Shown here piece by piece: positions 1 to 15,000 of a stretch of DNA of 64,000 nucleotides (the stretch's first letter is position 1; each line of letters starts with the position of its first letter). A program made the translations under genes and the position numbers. The stretch is taken from assembly GCA_017590115.1 (NCBI GenBank), contig JAGGNK010006448.1, positions 9,410,099-9,474,098 on the forward strand. The letters are read 5' to 3'. The stretch is from Montifringilla adamsi (Eukaryota; Chordata; Aves; Passeriformes; Passeridae). The notes below the pieces were generated by a model that was not told the origin of the DNA, ran no database searches, and worked only from the letters and a program-made list of their open reading frames with translations.

Positions 1-3000
1 CTCTGAACCAGATTCTTTAAAAATCCATGATGAGCTCTTGATTCTTGGTTTCCAGACAAAAGTGGAAAACTTAACTACTGAAAAAATTGTGTGAAAAATA
101 TAGATCCACTTTCCAGCATGTCTGTTCTTCAGTGTGTTTCAGTACTTTTTCCTAAAGTACAAAAATTGATGAATGCAGCCACTTGTGAATACTTACAAAT
201 ATTCTAGGTACTCTGTGACCTACAATAGCTAAGACTAGTGAGATGTTGTATGCTATTAACCAAAGTGATTAATTATTCTAAATGTGTTAAGAACATAACT
301 TTCTATAATGCAATGTATTTATTGTGTAGGGTTTTTCCTTAATACCCCTACTTAACAGAGAAGGTCTTTTTTTTTATATGTTTTAAGTAGGACTTTCTAT
401 ATAACTGCACTTCTGTTCTTTTTTTGGAGGTTGGTTTTGGTTTTATATTGGAAATAGTGACTCTGTATTAAAGGTTGCTATTTCCCTCTATTTTCTTCTA
501 GCAAGCTTTTGGAGGAAGGAGATGGAGTTAAAAAACAGGCTTGGAAGGAAGCCTAAAATATACAGGGGGGAAGTGAATGGTATTGATATTTTTTCTTTCT
601 TTTTAGCTCTACTTCCCAACTCCTAGTATGGACAACTTCTATTATATGACAGATACAAATTCTTTAATAAGCTAAGATAATTAAGGAATCAGAATTTTAA
701 AAAATGCTATCCCCTCAGTCATGCCTGGACCTTGCTGTTATGCCTGTAGTACTAATAAACAGGATGAGGGCATATATACTCAAGCACGACCAGCAAATGG
801 TCTCCTGTACAATGTGCTTTCCTAGTACACAAGCTTCTCTCCTTTTGGTCCTTCAAGAGGCTCTGTCAGACAATGTTTAGGTGCTGTCTAGGAAATACCA
901 CTGGACAGAGATTTCTCTCTGCTGGGCAGTAAGCAAGAGAGTGGGAATGAAAAAATATTTTATCTTTGTGGGTGTGTTTGCTGCTGCCATCAGGACCAGT
1001 AGACCAGCACTTATCCCTTTCATTTATTCATATATCTGTAGCCTCAGGATTTGCCCTAGATGATTGGCAGTCAGATGATAACTGAATAAAAGATCATTGT
1101 TTTAATGGGAGTGCCATTGGTTTAATGGGCCTATGACCTGTTTGTTATTCTGGTAAGGTATGCAGAAAAGCCTAGAGGAGGACACAAGATTGTCCTGGCA
1201 AAGTAGGATAAACTGCTCAGTGAGATAATTGGAAAAAAGAATTAGAAAGTTAGAAAAGGCACCAAAAAAATAATAGCGGTATTTAGAGTATGCCTTTAAA
1301 TAACTCCTTAACGTCTGCTCGTGGTTGATCATAAGGATTTCCTAGTGTATATGTTATCCATAGAGACCGAGGAAACAATTCAGCTACAGCCCATCCCTGA
1401 GTACTGCCTTTTGGAATTAGTTCCAAGCTTTCCCAGGGACAGGAAAACACTACCATTTCTTCCAAGCCTCCACAGTGCTGCAGCCTTGAGCAATTTTACT
1501 TCCGTCTGGTACAAATGCATCCTCTCTTTCTTTTTTTTTTTTTTTTCCTTTGTCTTCTGCTGTTATTCTTGGTCTGACATATCTGCTGTTCAGAGCAAAT
1601 CCATCAAACAGACCTCATTGTTCTTTCAGGTATCTTGTTTGATTCCTAGTGTATTTTTTATTTGCATGTTTCTTCTACCTTAAATGATCTTCTAGTTAAC
1701 AAACTGTTTGCAAAACTCATATAATGTTTTATGGACATTCTTAAAGAAGTATTTTTATATATGTATGCAAATATGTATGTGCATACACACACACACCCCA
1801 TAAAAATTGCCATTCCTAAACTTCTGTTTAAATCTTCAAAGCATAAATTATGACAATGGTGTGCCAAGCAAGGGGTCTTACTGAATACACCACAGTCTCT
1901 TCTCTACTCATCCAAAGAGCTATAATTGCTGTCATCCAACTAGAAAGCAGCTGGATCATACACCTAGATCCACTAGCTGGAAAATGTTCCTAGGTTACTC
2001 AATTTAGACAAGTTCTTAATAATGCAAATTATATTAACAGTATAGGTGAAAAATCAGACATGTTAGAATTAGGCATGTTTTGCCTTTTCCTGCATATCTT
2101 TTGTAATTTTTTTGTAATCTTCTGCTATTGTGGTAACAGATTATAAAAATTACAATATAAACATTAGTTTTAATACTAAAAACTAAAATTGAACAACTCG
2201 GATGTTGTTAAGGTTTTTCAACAAGCACAAGAACTAAAGAAATCTGAAAAAATAAATCTGCTCATTTTATTAGACACCTAAATGCCTTGAGTTTGTTGAA
2301 GCTATCTTTTAAAGCAAGTGGTTAAGTTTCCTGGATATTCAATAGTTAGACTTTCTTTCTCAAGAGGGTGATTTTGCCTCATTCAGTTTAACAAGGAAAG
2401 TTAAGCTAATTGGATTTTCTTATGGTATCTTCAAAAAAACCTAGTCTTCATCATTGACTCCTTAAGGAACTCGGGTATTGTGAGAACAGTTCAGTAGCTT
2501 CCAGGATGGGATTAATCATACCTGATTTAAACTGTTTAAAATCAGATCTTCTAGTCTAACCTTTTTGTGTGCATTTCAACTGTCATCAACAGCAAAGGTC
2601 TTTTCTAGCACAATTCATCTTATCCTCTGGAGATGTCTGTTAGCTCCACTGACCATGGATACCCTTTTGTGAAATTAAAAAAAACATCAGGGAATGCGTT
2701 CAAACACTGGATAAGCAGTTAAAATACTTAATTCTTTGCTGTCTGGAAGTGCCTCAGATTTACAACTTATTTTCTCTTAGTCAAAGCCACCATATAAGAT
2801 TTGGATGCTACTATAGACATTAAAATTGTTAGGTGAGCACCAGAATCAATGAAAATCGGAAGCTGAATTCTGTCGGTCTGTATCAGATACCTTACACCTA
2901 GATTTCATGTGTTTGTAGAAGCACACCTTCTCAAAAAAGTACCTAAGTTTCCTGGAGAGTGAACAGTGCTATTAGTTAGGGCTATTCCTTAGCCATGTTT

Positions 3001-6000
3001 CACTCAGCACTATAGACATAGCCCATACAACTAGCCTGGATAAATAACTCTCCGATGGCCACTGTTGGTGCGGTAACTCTTACCTAAGCTGTAAGTGGGA
3101 ACAAGATATCCAGGTAAATTGAATTCTTGTACTGACAAGTTCATAGGAGGCAGTGAATTGCCCTACCAAAGCTGCTTATCTGGTTTGATTTTTTTTTTTT
3201 TTACAACTTTTTCCCCTCTGCAGTCCCTGGCCTTTATGATGGGCTGAATTCATGCTGAAGATTTTCTTTTATGTATATTAATAGGGCCTTCTCTTCCGAA
3301 GTACCAATTTTTATGATAACTCCAAGAGTTCACATATCTTTGGTACTCCCAGCTCTCTATCAGAAGTAACTGATCAAGCAGAAAGTGACTGAAATTAAGT
3401 TAGTAGTGTATACATACCATTCACACACAGCCAATGTTGCCACAGAAGTCTTGTTTCCTTAGAGAAAAGAAGGAACATAATCTGAAAATATTTTACTAAT
3501 GATCTATAAAGGCAAAGACAATGTAATGTCCCTGGTTTTGGGACAAGAATTTGAGTTATTTGTTAAAAAATAAGTAGTCTTTCCATATGCCTTAAGCTTT
3601 TATGAGAATCCATGCACAGTTGGCCTGATAATAATTTATCATTGCACGTCATGCTAACTTACTTATACCAATTTTTTTATAAATTGGATTTATTAGGAAA
3701 TAATTTAATAAGAAAAATATTGGAATAATAAAGAATGTTAAGCATACAGAAAGGCATCAGACATAATGTAATAAATTTTTCCAGAAATTATCATCATTCA
3801 CCTCCATACTTAGAGTCACAGGACTGGTCATTCTGAAGGTATTCTACATATATTCTCTCAGGCTGACTGTTTGCAAACTGACATAAGTGAGAGCCCAACA
3901 GAGTGATAACAGACTCAAACAGCAGTAGATTTTCCCCAAGAGTTACAGCAAAATGAAAGTTTCACAAGTATAGTTGTTTAATATATCAAAAAATACACAA
4001 AAGCTCTGAAATGTGCTTTTCTCCTAGCTTATCATGCTGTGAGGTTACTGACTCTCTTTGTGACCTTTCATCTTCAGCTAGTGTCATTTATACCATTTCA
4101 TAAGACCAAAGGCCAAAACTGTTGTAACCAGCTGGAAGCAGCAATACCCTAACACAAACAGAGAGGAGAAGAATTTTTTTGCTCCTTCCCGTAAAACTTC
4201 TGTCTAAACCAATTAATTTTAAATTCTCTTACCTTCAGTTTCATGGTTTCTTCTATGCTGTCCTTTAAGTCTTGAAGAAAATAATATATATCACTGAAAT
4301 ATTTCTGTAAAACAGCCTTTTATTCCTTTTGGCAGAAATCCATGTTATAATCAAATTTAAAATAAGATGCACACCAATTTAAAACTTCATCTTTAAACTG
4401 GACAGCTGGGAAATTTTCTGTTTGGACTGCATTATCTGTCTAATTGAACTGCTTTCTGAGCAATGCAGATTGTGGTGAAAGGTGCCCTCTAGCAAGATGG
4501 CATTTCTAATTGACTCATCTGAACTGTAACATTATTGCTGCCTTTCGTTTGATTGTGTCATGATGAGTACATCATGATGCCTGCAATCTTTAGGGAAGGT
4601 GGATCACCTCCCTAAATTTAGGATGCTATGAATTATGGGTTGCAAAACTGTCCTTTGCATACAAACAACCAACTGAATTTCTTCCTGACATGGTCTGTTA
4701 CTACAAAGGCATTAGAGATGCTATTTTAAGTCACATGTGCAAGCTGCCTGGAGACTATAATCAGGTTGACTAATCAGGTGGCATGGCAAATTTGGCCTGT
4801 CATATGGTACATTGAATCCACTGTCTTTGTATTCAACTCTAATATTTTTTACTTACTGAGAAAATAAAATCTCCTTTCTCTTCACTTCTGTTGAAACTCA
4901 ACTCATCCAGAAAAGTGGGTATACAGTTGCACTAGACTAGTCAGTTATGTGTAAGCATCAGATATAGGGTAAAACCTCAGGGTTTTTATCCTATATAATA
5001 ACTAGGGGCTCTTATAAGCATTATTATATTGCATCTGCTCTTGTTTCAGAGCCTTGATTAAAGACAGAATGAAGTCTGTGTTGCTAATGGTTTGTCGGTT
5101 TGTGGCTCATTTGCTAGTTCTTCCTTTCCAAAATATTGCTTGCATATTTTGTACTCCATGATTATGCAGAAACAAAACCACAGATGTTTGTGTTACTGAG
5201 GTTTCCCTCTTCTAACTGCATACTCTATTAAGCACATCCCGTGAAAAATCTATGTCTTGCCCATTCATTTCATAATCACATTAGAGATCTTCTAGAAGAT
5301 GCATTTTATCAGGTTTTTTGTGATTCTCCTCAATCTCTTTGCCTTCCATTCTTAATTTCTTTCTTTCTTTCCTGCATGTCTCCTATCTCATTGGCATGCC
5401 TGACTTTTGGCAATATTGTCAAGACATCCATCCGCTTCTGTTATTGTGCTTCAGATTCATTAAACAATCACTGGAGTGATTATCCAGTGGCCAAACCTCA
5501 GCTGGATGTTCTTCACAAGGTCAAACTAGTCCCCAGTGACACAGTCATACCAATAGTAGAAACTTTGGAACAAAAAAATATTTGTTGTCTTTGTCCAAAA
5601 ATACAATACAAAGACGTGAAATTTAGTTTGCTTTCCATCTACTCAAAATATTTCTGTAGAGAAAAGGTTGGGAAGGATAACCAACAGGAGGATTGAATTA
5701 AGAGATCTGACTGTAGCTGTCTAAATCATAGCTGGTGTATATATTTCATCTAGGCTTCTTACTGTAGAAAAATAGAAACACAAGGATGGTGCATGCCAGT
5801 TGTCCTTAGCAGACAGGAGTCATTCTTTTGAAAGACCATGCATCATTTCCCATGAAAGGAACCAGCTTATAATTCTAATGCATCTGCAAAAGATCCAGTG
5901 GAGGAAAGGCCAGCTATTCAAGACAACTTCTACAAACCTTGGGAAAAAAAGTAACGGGAAGGGATTTCAAGTTACAGTGAAGATACAAAGGAAGCTTGTT

Positions 6001-9000
6001 TTAGCAAATAATTTCAGAACTCATGTATCTCTTACAGAGTTAGGAAAGCATATTTCATCATTTCCAGAAATTGGCTAAAGTGTGAACAATGATAGAAAAC
6101 TGCTATGCCAACAAGAGGCTGTTGCAGTATTCAAGGAGCTTAAGATAATACTGAGCATGTTAATCACACTTTTATCATAATTTTTTATTTGTTAAAGACA
6201 AAGATGTATACTCTAAATATTGACATAAATACTGTTGCTCCATAAAAAATTGTTGTTCTCTCCATTAAGGTGCTGTTGTTCTCTTCAGTTTCAAAATAAT
6301 CTTAAAATGCATTTTTCTTTCCCTTGCCACAAGAGCATAGCTGAAAGCAAGAATTCAAAGGCAGTAGAACTGTGAGTGAAAGGACAAAGTTGTTGGTACC
6401 ACAGCTACCCTCATCTGATATTAAGATTGCAGGTTGGTAACAAGTGAAATATCTCATAGTACAATCCATTATAATTATAAAGAAAATATCTTGCTTTTAT
6501 GAAAGTCAGGCTCCAAATCACTGCCATTTTTTTCAGAACAATTACTATCAAGTTATGTCCAATCACATCTTCACGATCATTCAAGTTACAAAGCTACATA
6601 TTTCCATGATTTAAGTGGACTTCCTTGATCACATCAAAGTTCTCCACAATGGATCATAAAATGAACAATGGTAAGGCACCAGAATGTCATTATTTCTGCC
6701 TCTGCTCTGCTTCTAGAAACATACCTTGAACCTCTTTATCTTCTTTCTAGAGAAACATCCTTTCTGAGAAGTCCCAGACTGAAACTGTGCAGGTATACTT
6801 TGACACAATTCAATATTCTTCTTTGAACTTTTAAAGTTCAAACCATTGTGAACTATTTTCCCACTTCAGTTTGAACTCTTCATAATTCTTCTATTTGCAG
6901 ACAATAAATACACCAACATAGCAGTAACAACCCTTTTGTTTCAAACTAATAATCCTGTTGTTCCAAACTCTAGAGACATAAAACCCAAAGAAAGATTGAA
7001 TGAGATGGAAATGTAGACACTAAGAAACTTGGAAGTTGGATCATGTTTAGACAGAGTTTAGATCAAGAATAGTATGTATATGTAAAAGCATAGAAGACTG
7101 TTGTTCCAAGGTGTCTGGAAGAAGTTGGATGATCCATCAGTTGTTGTGAATGTCACATGCAGTGTTAACTTTTGGGGTAAAAAGGGTGATCAAAGGTATT
7201 TGTGGATTGCAAGACTTCTTTGGATTAGATCTTGCTGGCTGATCTGCAGATATATGAAGGCATCTATTTGGAGTGGAAAAGGAAATAAAACATTTGCTAG
7301 CACATAGTAAATACAAGTCAGGTAGTTTTAGCTATCCACAATACCTAAGCTTGAGCTAGTCAGGGTAGACTTCATTTATGTGTAGAGGAAAGGAAGAGGC
7401 ACTTTTAGGAACTTATTATGTAAAAAGTCCATAGTGGAAGGAACTGTTTTCTACCGTGTGAAGGAGGAAGGCCAGATGACTACATCAAGTCAAGATGTAC
7501 AAGAGTCCTACAGTTTACATATGTGTAGGTACTAAGCAACTATTTGTATTTACTAGCAACATTGTTTAACTTGACTTCATCTCTGGCCAAAAAAGGTCTT
7601 GACTTAATATTGGCTGACCACCCCTCAATAACTAAACACTGAAATTATTTCTCAGTTAGTGTCTGATTAGGAAATCAGTTGGAATTCACATTAACTCTTC
7701 GGCTATTTTTTGGTTTAGGAAACATGTAATAGAGTTTTTGTTTTGCTTTAGCTTTTTTGTTTGTTCTTTTTTTTAATCTAGTTTGTGGTATGAACATGGG
7801 TAGAGAGTCCATATTAAAAAACCAACATATTCAGCATGTTTACATAAATTAAATTCATAAGAATATTAGAAGGTAGAGATAAACCCAACAGATTTTAGAG
7901 AAAACTCCAGATAAGTTCTGCATAGAGTGGAAAAACCTCAGGACCAAAATAGTGATATTTACAATAAAAGAAATAACCAAAGGAGTCATTCTGTAAAAAA
8001 CACACACTGCTTCCCAATTTGTGCAGTAGCATAAAAAATAGGCAGAGTAGAAGTCATTGAGTATCCAAGATCCACATCCAAAAAAGTAACTTTATGGGGC
8101 AAAACTTAATGTCTTCCTGTCTAACTATTAAATGTGTGAAACAATTTTGAATACAGTAAGTCAGGCTCCTTTGATCAGTTTGACATAGAGTACTGTGAAT
8201 GAGTTAAACTATCTTCTACACTAAAGGGACATTTGGACAACAAAAGTGGAGGTGTGTCATACCAGAACCATTCAATTATGTAATAGCTCTTTTCTTTTTC
8301 CTTCCTTTTTTACTTTTATTTTTTTTTTCTCCAGAAAGCTGAGAATTAGATTCTTAAACTTAAGAACACAAGTCTCTCACTCTGCCTAGTCTCTCACCAC
8401 TGACTAGTGGTGTAGTAACTTAGCACTAGCAAAAGGCAGGACCCAGCACCCACACAGAATAATAGAAATCATACTCCTAATTACTGCTGTTTAATGTAAT
8501 GTCATCTATCCATGTAGTTGTTCTTCTTGCACGTAGCTGTGGAGACACTTTGAATCTCAAATGGCTAGACAAGATGGGCGACTGAAGATTTCAGTATTTT
8601 CAGGTCTCAGAACCTGAAACCTGAACTTCAGCAACAACAGTACCTCTGACAGCAAAAAATGAAGATGCATTTTTGCATTTCACCTTTATCTCTGATGGTG
8701 CTTGCAACAACTCTATTTTATTATGTCTTGTTCCAAGCTGATAAAGACAGGATATCCTTTCTGTGAAGCTTGGCCCTGAGAGGCCCCACATTGTCTTTCG
8801 TACCAAACTAAAACGTAACATGCCAAAAGCTAACAATAACGCAGTACATGATACACATACTTATAGCCAACTGGACACTAACCATGCTAACACTGCAGCA
8901 AAGTGGTCATCATTAAGAGCCCTCCAGAATTACAGACTTGCTGTAACCTGGAGAGGTTAAGCCCTGGTGTAGTGAGGCTGTGCAGTCTCACACACTCTGA

Positions 9001-12000
9001 AGCTTTAAGGCCTAATTTATTTCATTCTTCCACTTACCCATCCACAGGTAGAGATGACTTTTCCTTTCCGTTTCTGTTGAACAAATATCAAGACAAGACC
9101 AAACATGCTTTCTAAGTGCTATTTGACAAAGTGAATGTTAATATGGACTAGAATTTGGTTTGCCGTCATTTTTTTAGTAAGTACTTTAATAATGATCCCA
9201 TTGTATTATATAAGGTAAACGTAGACCCTTGCTTGCATATTTAAACTTATATTTCAAATCAAATAAAATTCATTAAATAACAATCAAACAGTGTCAAGCA
9301 ACAAAAAAACCAGACCAGACACCAAATCATCTATTCCGTTTCTAGCTGAGCTACTGTTTGAAAATGAGAAAGTCTAGAACAAATAAAATAGCCAGATTTC
9401 TATTATATTTTAAGAAACATAGAAACACTTATGCTTTGAGAGCATTTTTTCCTCTGTCATCCACACAGATTCTTTCACTTCATTTCACTTTTATGTGGCC
9501 TTTACATTCTGTATTTATAACTATGAATAAATAAACTCCATATTCTGAGGGTATAGCAAAGCATTTGTTAGATCTTCTTTGCCAATGGTAGTATTGTTTT
9601 CTGATTAATGTCAGTTAATAGCACATGCCCCTCCATAAATAATGAAATAGAAGCAGTTCCAGGCATGACATAAAAACAAAATTTCCTTCCTTTTTGTGCT
9701 TGCTGATGCTCAGGAGTTGTTAATATTGATGCATAAATTGTGTGTTCCATTTCATCCATACAAAAATGAACCAATTTCTAAACATTCCTGGAGTCATCCA
9801 ACAGCAACTTAGAGAACTGCACACATTTTCATATCATATCAGTGTTTAGGCATCTAAGTTATGCCTTCAGTTTCTCAGCTATTCCTAGCTGAATATGTGA
9901 ATCTTGCTGTTTGCCTTTGATTTTCACTGGATATCTTTGCACAGAAACAGTGTTTGGGTTCTAGTCAGGATACCTATATTGCTAGAACTAATTTTATAGC
10001 ACTGCAAGGATTTATATGTAGTTCCCAGTATCTAATGGTATAAAATACTTGAGATGTTTCTTTATTCTCGATCCAATTCCAGCTAGGTACGTATGTATAA
10101 AAACAGAGTATTCAAGCAGGATGTCCAGCATGTCTGGGAAACTCGGTCCTTAATGGCAGTTTGACTTATCATAAGCAGCAGCCTTCTCCTATTTTTTCCA
10201 TTTTCTGGATTTAAAATTTTTGAACTATTACCAAATCGGATATGCATATCTATCTATTAAAAAATTATTTCTAGGAAGTGAGATATCAATAGCAAATAAA
10301 AGATAAAAACTCACAAAGATGAAACATGAGTCAAAACCTAAAACTGTACTGAAAGCACAATTTAAAAAAATCAAAACACAGAATCAAAATGCAACCCCAT
10401 CGAACCAAACCAAAACACTGATTCAAAGTAATATGAAAATGTAATTTTCTTATTTATATTCACTTTTACAGCATCCACAGCTTTAAGTTTTACTCTGCAT
10501 CCAAGGAGATGAAAACTTTATTTAAAAGAAAGCTGAACTATCGTGTGATTGAAGAAGCACCTAAAAAAAAATCCCACAAAATTGTCTGCATTTGGTAAGA
10601 CATGGAATCACATAATGAGATAGCACACTATACAAGGTTGAAATTCAACTCTACTTAGCAACAATTCATAATGGGTGAAGAGTTAATTTTCAAAATGATG
10701 AACTGAGAATACAGTGAATTTGGAGAAAAGCCCTAAGTAGGCTCATACAGCAACTTTCATACTTTTCAAGAAAGTATATAAATTAGAGATTATTGTGTGA
10801 AAGAAGATGTAGGAACAAGCAAATCTTACTTGTGGGAAACGAAAATAGTTTTATTTGAAAATTTAGCATTGAAAACCCTGAGAAGCACAGATTTGTTTAC
10901 AATGAAATATTTAAGGATTTCTATAAACAGGATCAAGATACCGCGAAAAATAGTAGCATCAACAAGAAGTGCTAAATAATGGAGATAATGGATACATTTT
11001 GTTAATGTAATGAAAGATGACAAAAGTAAAAGTACTATAACAGATAATTCTGTTTAGTGACTTTTAAGGTCAGGAACTTGTTTTTAACCTCCGGGCTTGC
11101 AATTAATTGTATCGCTTATTTGTTCTGCAGAAGACTTCTTGTAAAACAATGGAGAAACAGATGCTGGCTTTGAACTCAAGCAGAGTAGCAAGCCAGAATG
11201 GGAAAAAAAAAGACTGTGTCTGAAGGTAAAAACATTTGAATTAACAAGACAAAAATACATTTAACTATTTGAATATTAATTTCATTGAAAAAAATTATAT
11301 ATGTGAAAAGAAAAAAAAAACATTAGCACTTTCTAGGCTATAATGATATTAAATAGAACACCATAATATGATCCCTGATGTCTTCAAATTTAAGCATATA
11401 TGTGCATACTCACATACATAATTTCCCAAATATACTATAGTTTGGGATTTGTTTTCCATAAAGCTACAGCATGGTCATTTGAAAAAGATCCAGCATGGTG
11501 GTTTGTTTTTTTTTCTTAGAGCAAGCTGTAGAGATTAATATCTGAGTGTAGGCAAAAGTCTATGTTTGTTGTTAATTTTTATTATATCTATTTGTGTTAG
11601 AGACCCATAAATGCTGTCATTCTGGATCATTTGATGCATCTAGCTCAGTCTATTTGCCTGTGTTAGTTGACAACAGATGTTATTTCATCTTGTAACAGAT
11701 GTTGTATTTACTGTAAAGTACAAGTGGTACTGAAGAAATCATAAAAACAGAAAGAGAAGGTAGAATCCACCTTTCCCAAAGAGAACTTCTTGACAGGTCT
11801 GAACAACAGCACATGGCAATAAGGACATTTAGCTCTCTGCTGTGGATGTCTCTACAGCTCTGTTGCTCAATTCTGGCCTGACATTCTAATCTTGGTTTCA
11901 TATCTGGTCACCTCTGCTGTTTAAATCATGTTGTCCTGTAGTGGGGGATTTTTGACAGGATCATCCTATCCCGTTGTTGTACTACCTTCTTACCAGAATC

Positions 12001-15000
12001 AAGAACTTACAAACATAATGAAACTCACTACAAAGTCCAGTTAATTAAGTTTTGTGCTGGGTTTTTCGTGTTTGAAGGTTTTTGTTGTTGTTTTCTTTGT
12101 TGCTTTCATATGTATAAACACAAATAATTAAATGCTCTTAAAAAAAAAAAAGTCTTTAATTAAGTGGGAAATTTCTGGAAGACAGATTTTAACAGAGTTT
12201 TCCAAAGAGCTGTCTCCTCATTTCTCCTCTCCCCTCAAATCAGCATATTGGAAGTATGCATTTGTACTGTAGTAATGAGGAGTTAATTTACAGCTTCTTC
12301 ATTCCTTATTTGGAGAAATCCATATGAAGAGGGAAAACTATTTTTGCTCTAAGAACATATGGAAAGAAAAAGGGGAATTCACATCTTACATTATCCATAA
12401 TCTTTAAAATCAGAATAAAGACAATGATATCAAAGATTAACTAACTGAACACCTGTGTATTTTTTTAAAGTATGAATAAATATCATTACATTTCTCCCAC
12501 TGTTCTATTTCTCCTTATTATTATGATTGCATCTACAACTTTCTTATTCTCTTTTGTCTATGAAAGTTGATTCCTCACTTTGATAGAGCATAAGGTCTTG
12601 GGTTGTAATTCACTTTATATTGTCAGTATCAGTTTGACTACACCCTCTTCTATTCTGCAATGAATTTGTTTTTATCTTCAGTCTTGCATTTGTTGGATCA
12701 AGTTGCTAGCTACCATAAGGTGTCAAAATCTACTAAAATTATGTTACTGATAAATCTGTCTCATGTTTACTGGCCAGAAAAAGCTATTGAGAAGAATCAA
12801 TATTATGTTAAATATTTTGCTTAGATACTGGGTTGCGGAAAAAGACAGAGTAGAGCAGAGTAGTGCAACTTTTTTTTTCCCCTTTTGGTAAAGCACTATC
12901 TTAAAAAGGTTTAGATTACAAATTTTAAAAAATTAATAATTTTTACATATTGTACAGGCTCATTATTTCATATTGCTTATCTTTCATATTCACAAGAGTT
13001 TGAGCCTGATGTCCTCATTTTAGAGCTCCTAGAATACTTCTTCCCCGTTGTGATAAAAAGTAAACCTCTCTGTAGGTGCCACAATGGCATAGGTACATCA
13101 CAACCCCCAAAATATCCAATTAATCCAATATAAAATGGAAAAGTTTAAGTTCAGGTTACTTTTAAGCTATTAATAATGCTTGTCTGCTGATCAGATAAGA
13201 TTACTTGAAGGACGTTGACTGGTGTAACTGACCAAAGCTGAAATTGTTTTGTAAAAATAAAAGGCATGGGCAGTTTCCTGTGCTGCATTCATCAGAGAAA
13301 AAAGATACAATATCTAAGGAAATGTTTATCTGTTTAACACAAGTATCACTGCAGATTTTTTGTCACGAATGTCAGTTGACCAATAATATATGCATATGTG
13401 CATTATGAAAATAAATTTGTATGTTTTTTTTTTGTTTTGACATTACAGCAAAACATCATTTTCAGTCTTAGAGACTGAAAGACACAATAAAGCATGCTGC
13501 TAATATCAGTTTGCAAATACAACTACACAATAAATATTTGAAGTACATTTCTGAAATTCATAATAACAAAGTAAAATGCCATGGTCAAAATCTTGCACTC
13601 CTATTTCTGATTTGTTCTTATTTGAGCACATAGGGAGGCAATGAGTGTATTAAAACCCCAGCAGGAGCAATCAGGGCATTTAGCATCTTGCAAGTTATTG
13701 GTGCTCAGCAGTTTTAGGGGAAACAAGAAAAGCGCTTTGCAAGTGCATCCACAGGGTACTACGCTGCAGCATGGCGCTGTGATACCTAAAGTAGCTTCCT
13801 TTGAGGACCAGAAACAAACGTGTTCATTATGTTTGGGCTAATTATAGCCTGAGAAGTCTTCTTGAGGGAAGAATCTAGAGAGTGATGATGATGGAAAAAG
13901 AGATGATGGAATAAAACAAAATGAGAAAATATTTTGAAGATAACTAGAGAAAGTATACATTTGAGGCTTTTCTTAAAAATATTTTCATTAAAACAATTTT
14001 TATCTTACAAGGTAGAACAAGATTTTCTCATTTTGATTAATTTTCTCTTTTTCTTTTTTTTTTCCTTAAAAAGAAATAAGTAGGCTAAGATTTTTTTGGA
14101 CAATCAGCATTTCATCAGAGCTAAAAATAGAGATTATAATATTGTTTGGTCATGTAGGGAAATGGTGCAGCTGAGGTCAAAAATAGCTTCTTTACCATTT
14201 CTCTAAAAGGAACATGACTAAGCTTAATTAATGTGTAATTCTGCAAAACATTTTTAAACATATATCTAACAGTCATAACTGTTAGGTCTCTTAATGATTA
14301 CAATAAATTCTTACAGGAGAATGGGATATTTTTATTTGTTTTTCTTAATAAATACTTATTTCTTAATAAATGTTTTTCCTATTTTACCTCTTCATTTGTC
14401 TTGCATTTGTTCCATTCTAATCATAACATTAGGTCAAAGTATTACAAATTATTTGACATATCAACAACATTATTTAGCATATTTTTAATTTTTAGTGTAT
14501 CATTCGATGGCAAAAAATTCGATTTCTTCACTGTTCAATGTCTATGGGGTTTTTTTAATTTTAATACATCTGAGGCCATATTCCATTGATTGAACTTAGT
14601 ACTACTGACAGGTTTTTTTCACTGTAAAAATGACCAATCAGCTAGCTGAAACTGCAACGTATTTTTTATTTTGAAAACTATTAGGTATTTATTTTTACAC
14701 ACACACTGTACAACACTGATAATTCAGCACTACTGGCTTCAACTTTTAACTGGTCAGTTAAGATTAAGAGTTGTAATATGTTGTTGTGCGAGTCTCTAAC
14801 TTCACACTCAAACTCTTGTGTAGCATACGCTAACTAAAATTTATACTAAAATTTTATATAAAATTTATAAACTAAAATTTATCATTCATTCACATGCTGT
14901 CTTTCATTTAAGGCAATCTATCACTTAAATTATATGTAGTTAATTTATCCTAAAGAAAAAGATGAAGACAGCAAATGCTAACCCAAATGGATTTGGTTTT

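Noticed and set aside
5241..6078. 151-codon and 92-codon frames that might form one gene
   Set aside because: No domain, no splice signals joining them, no promoter features; AT-rich region where such a frame can arise by chance.
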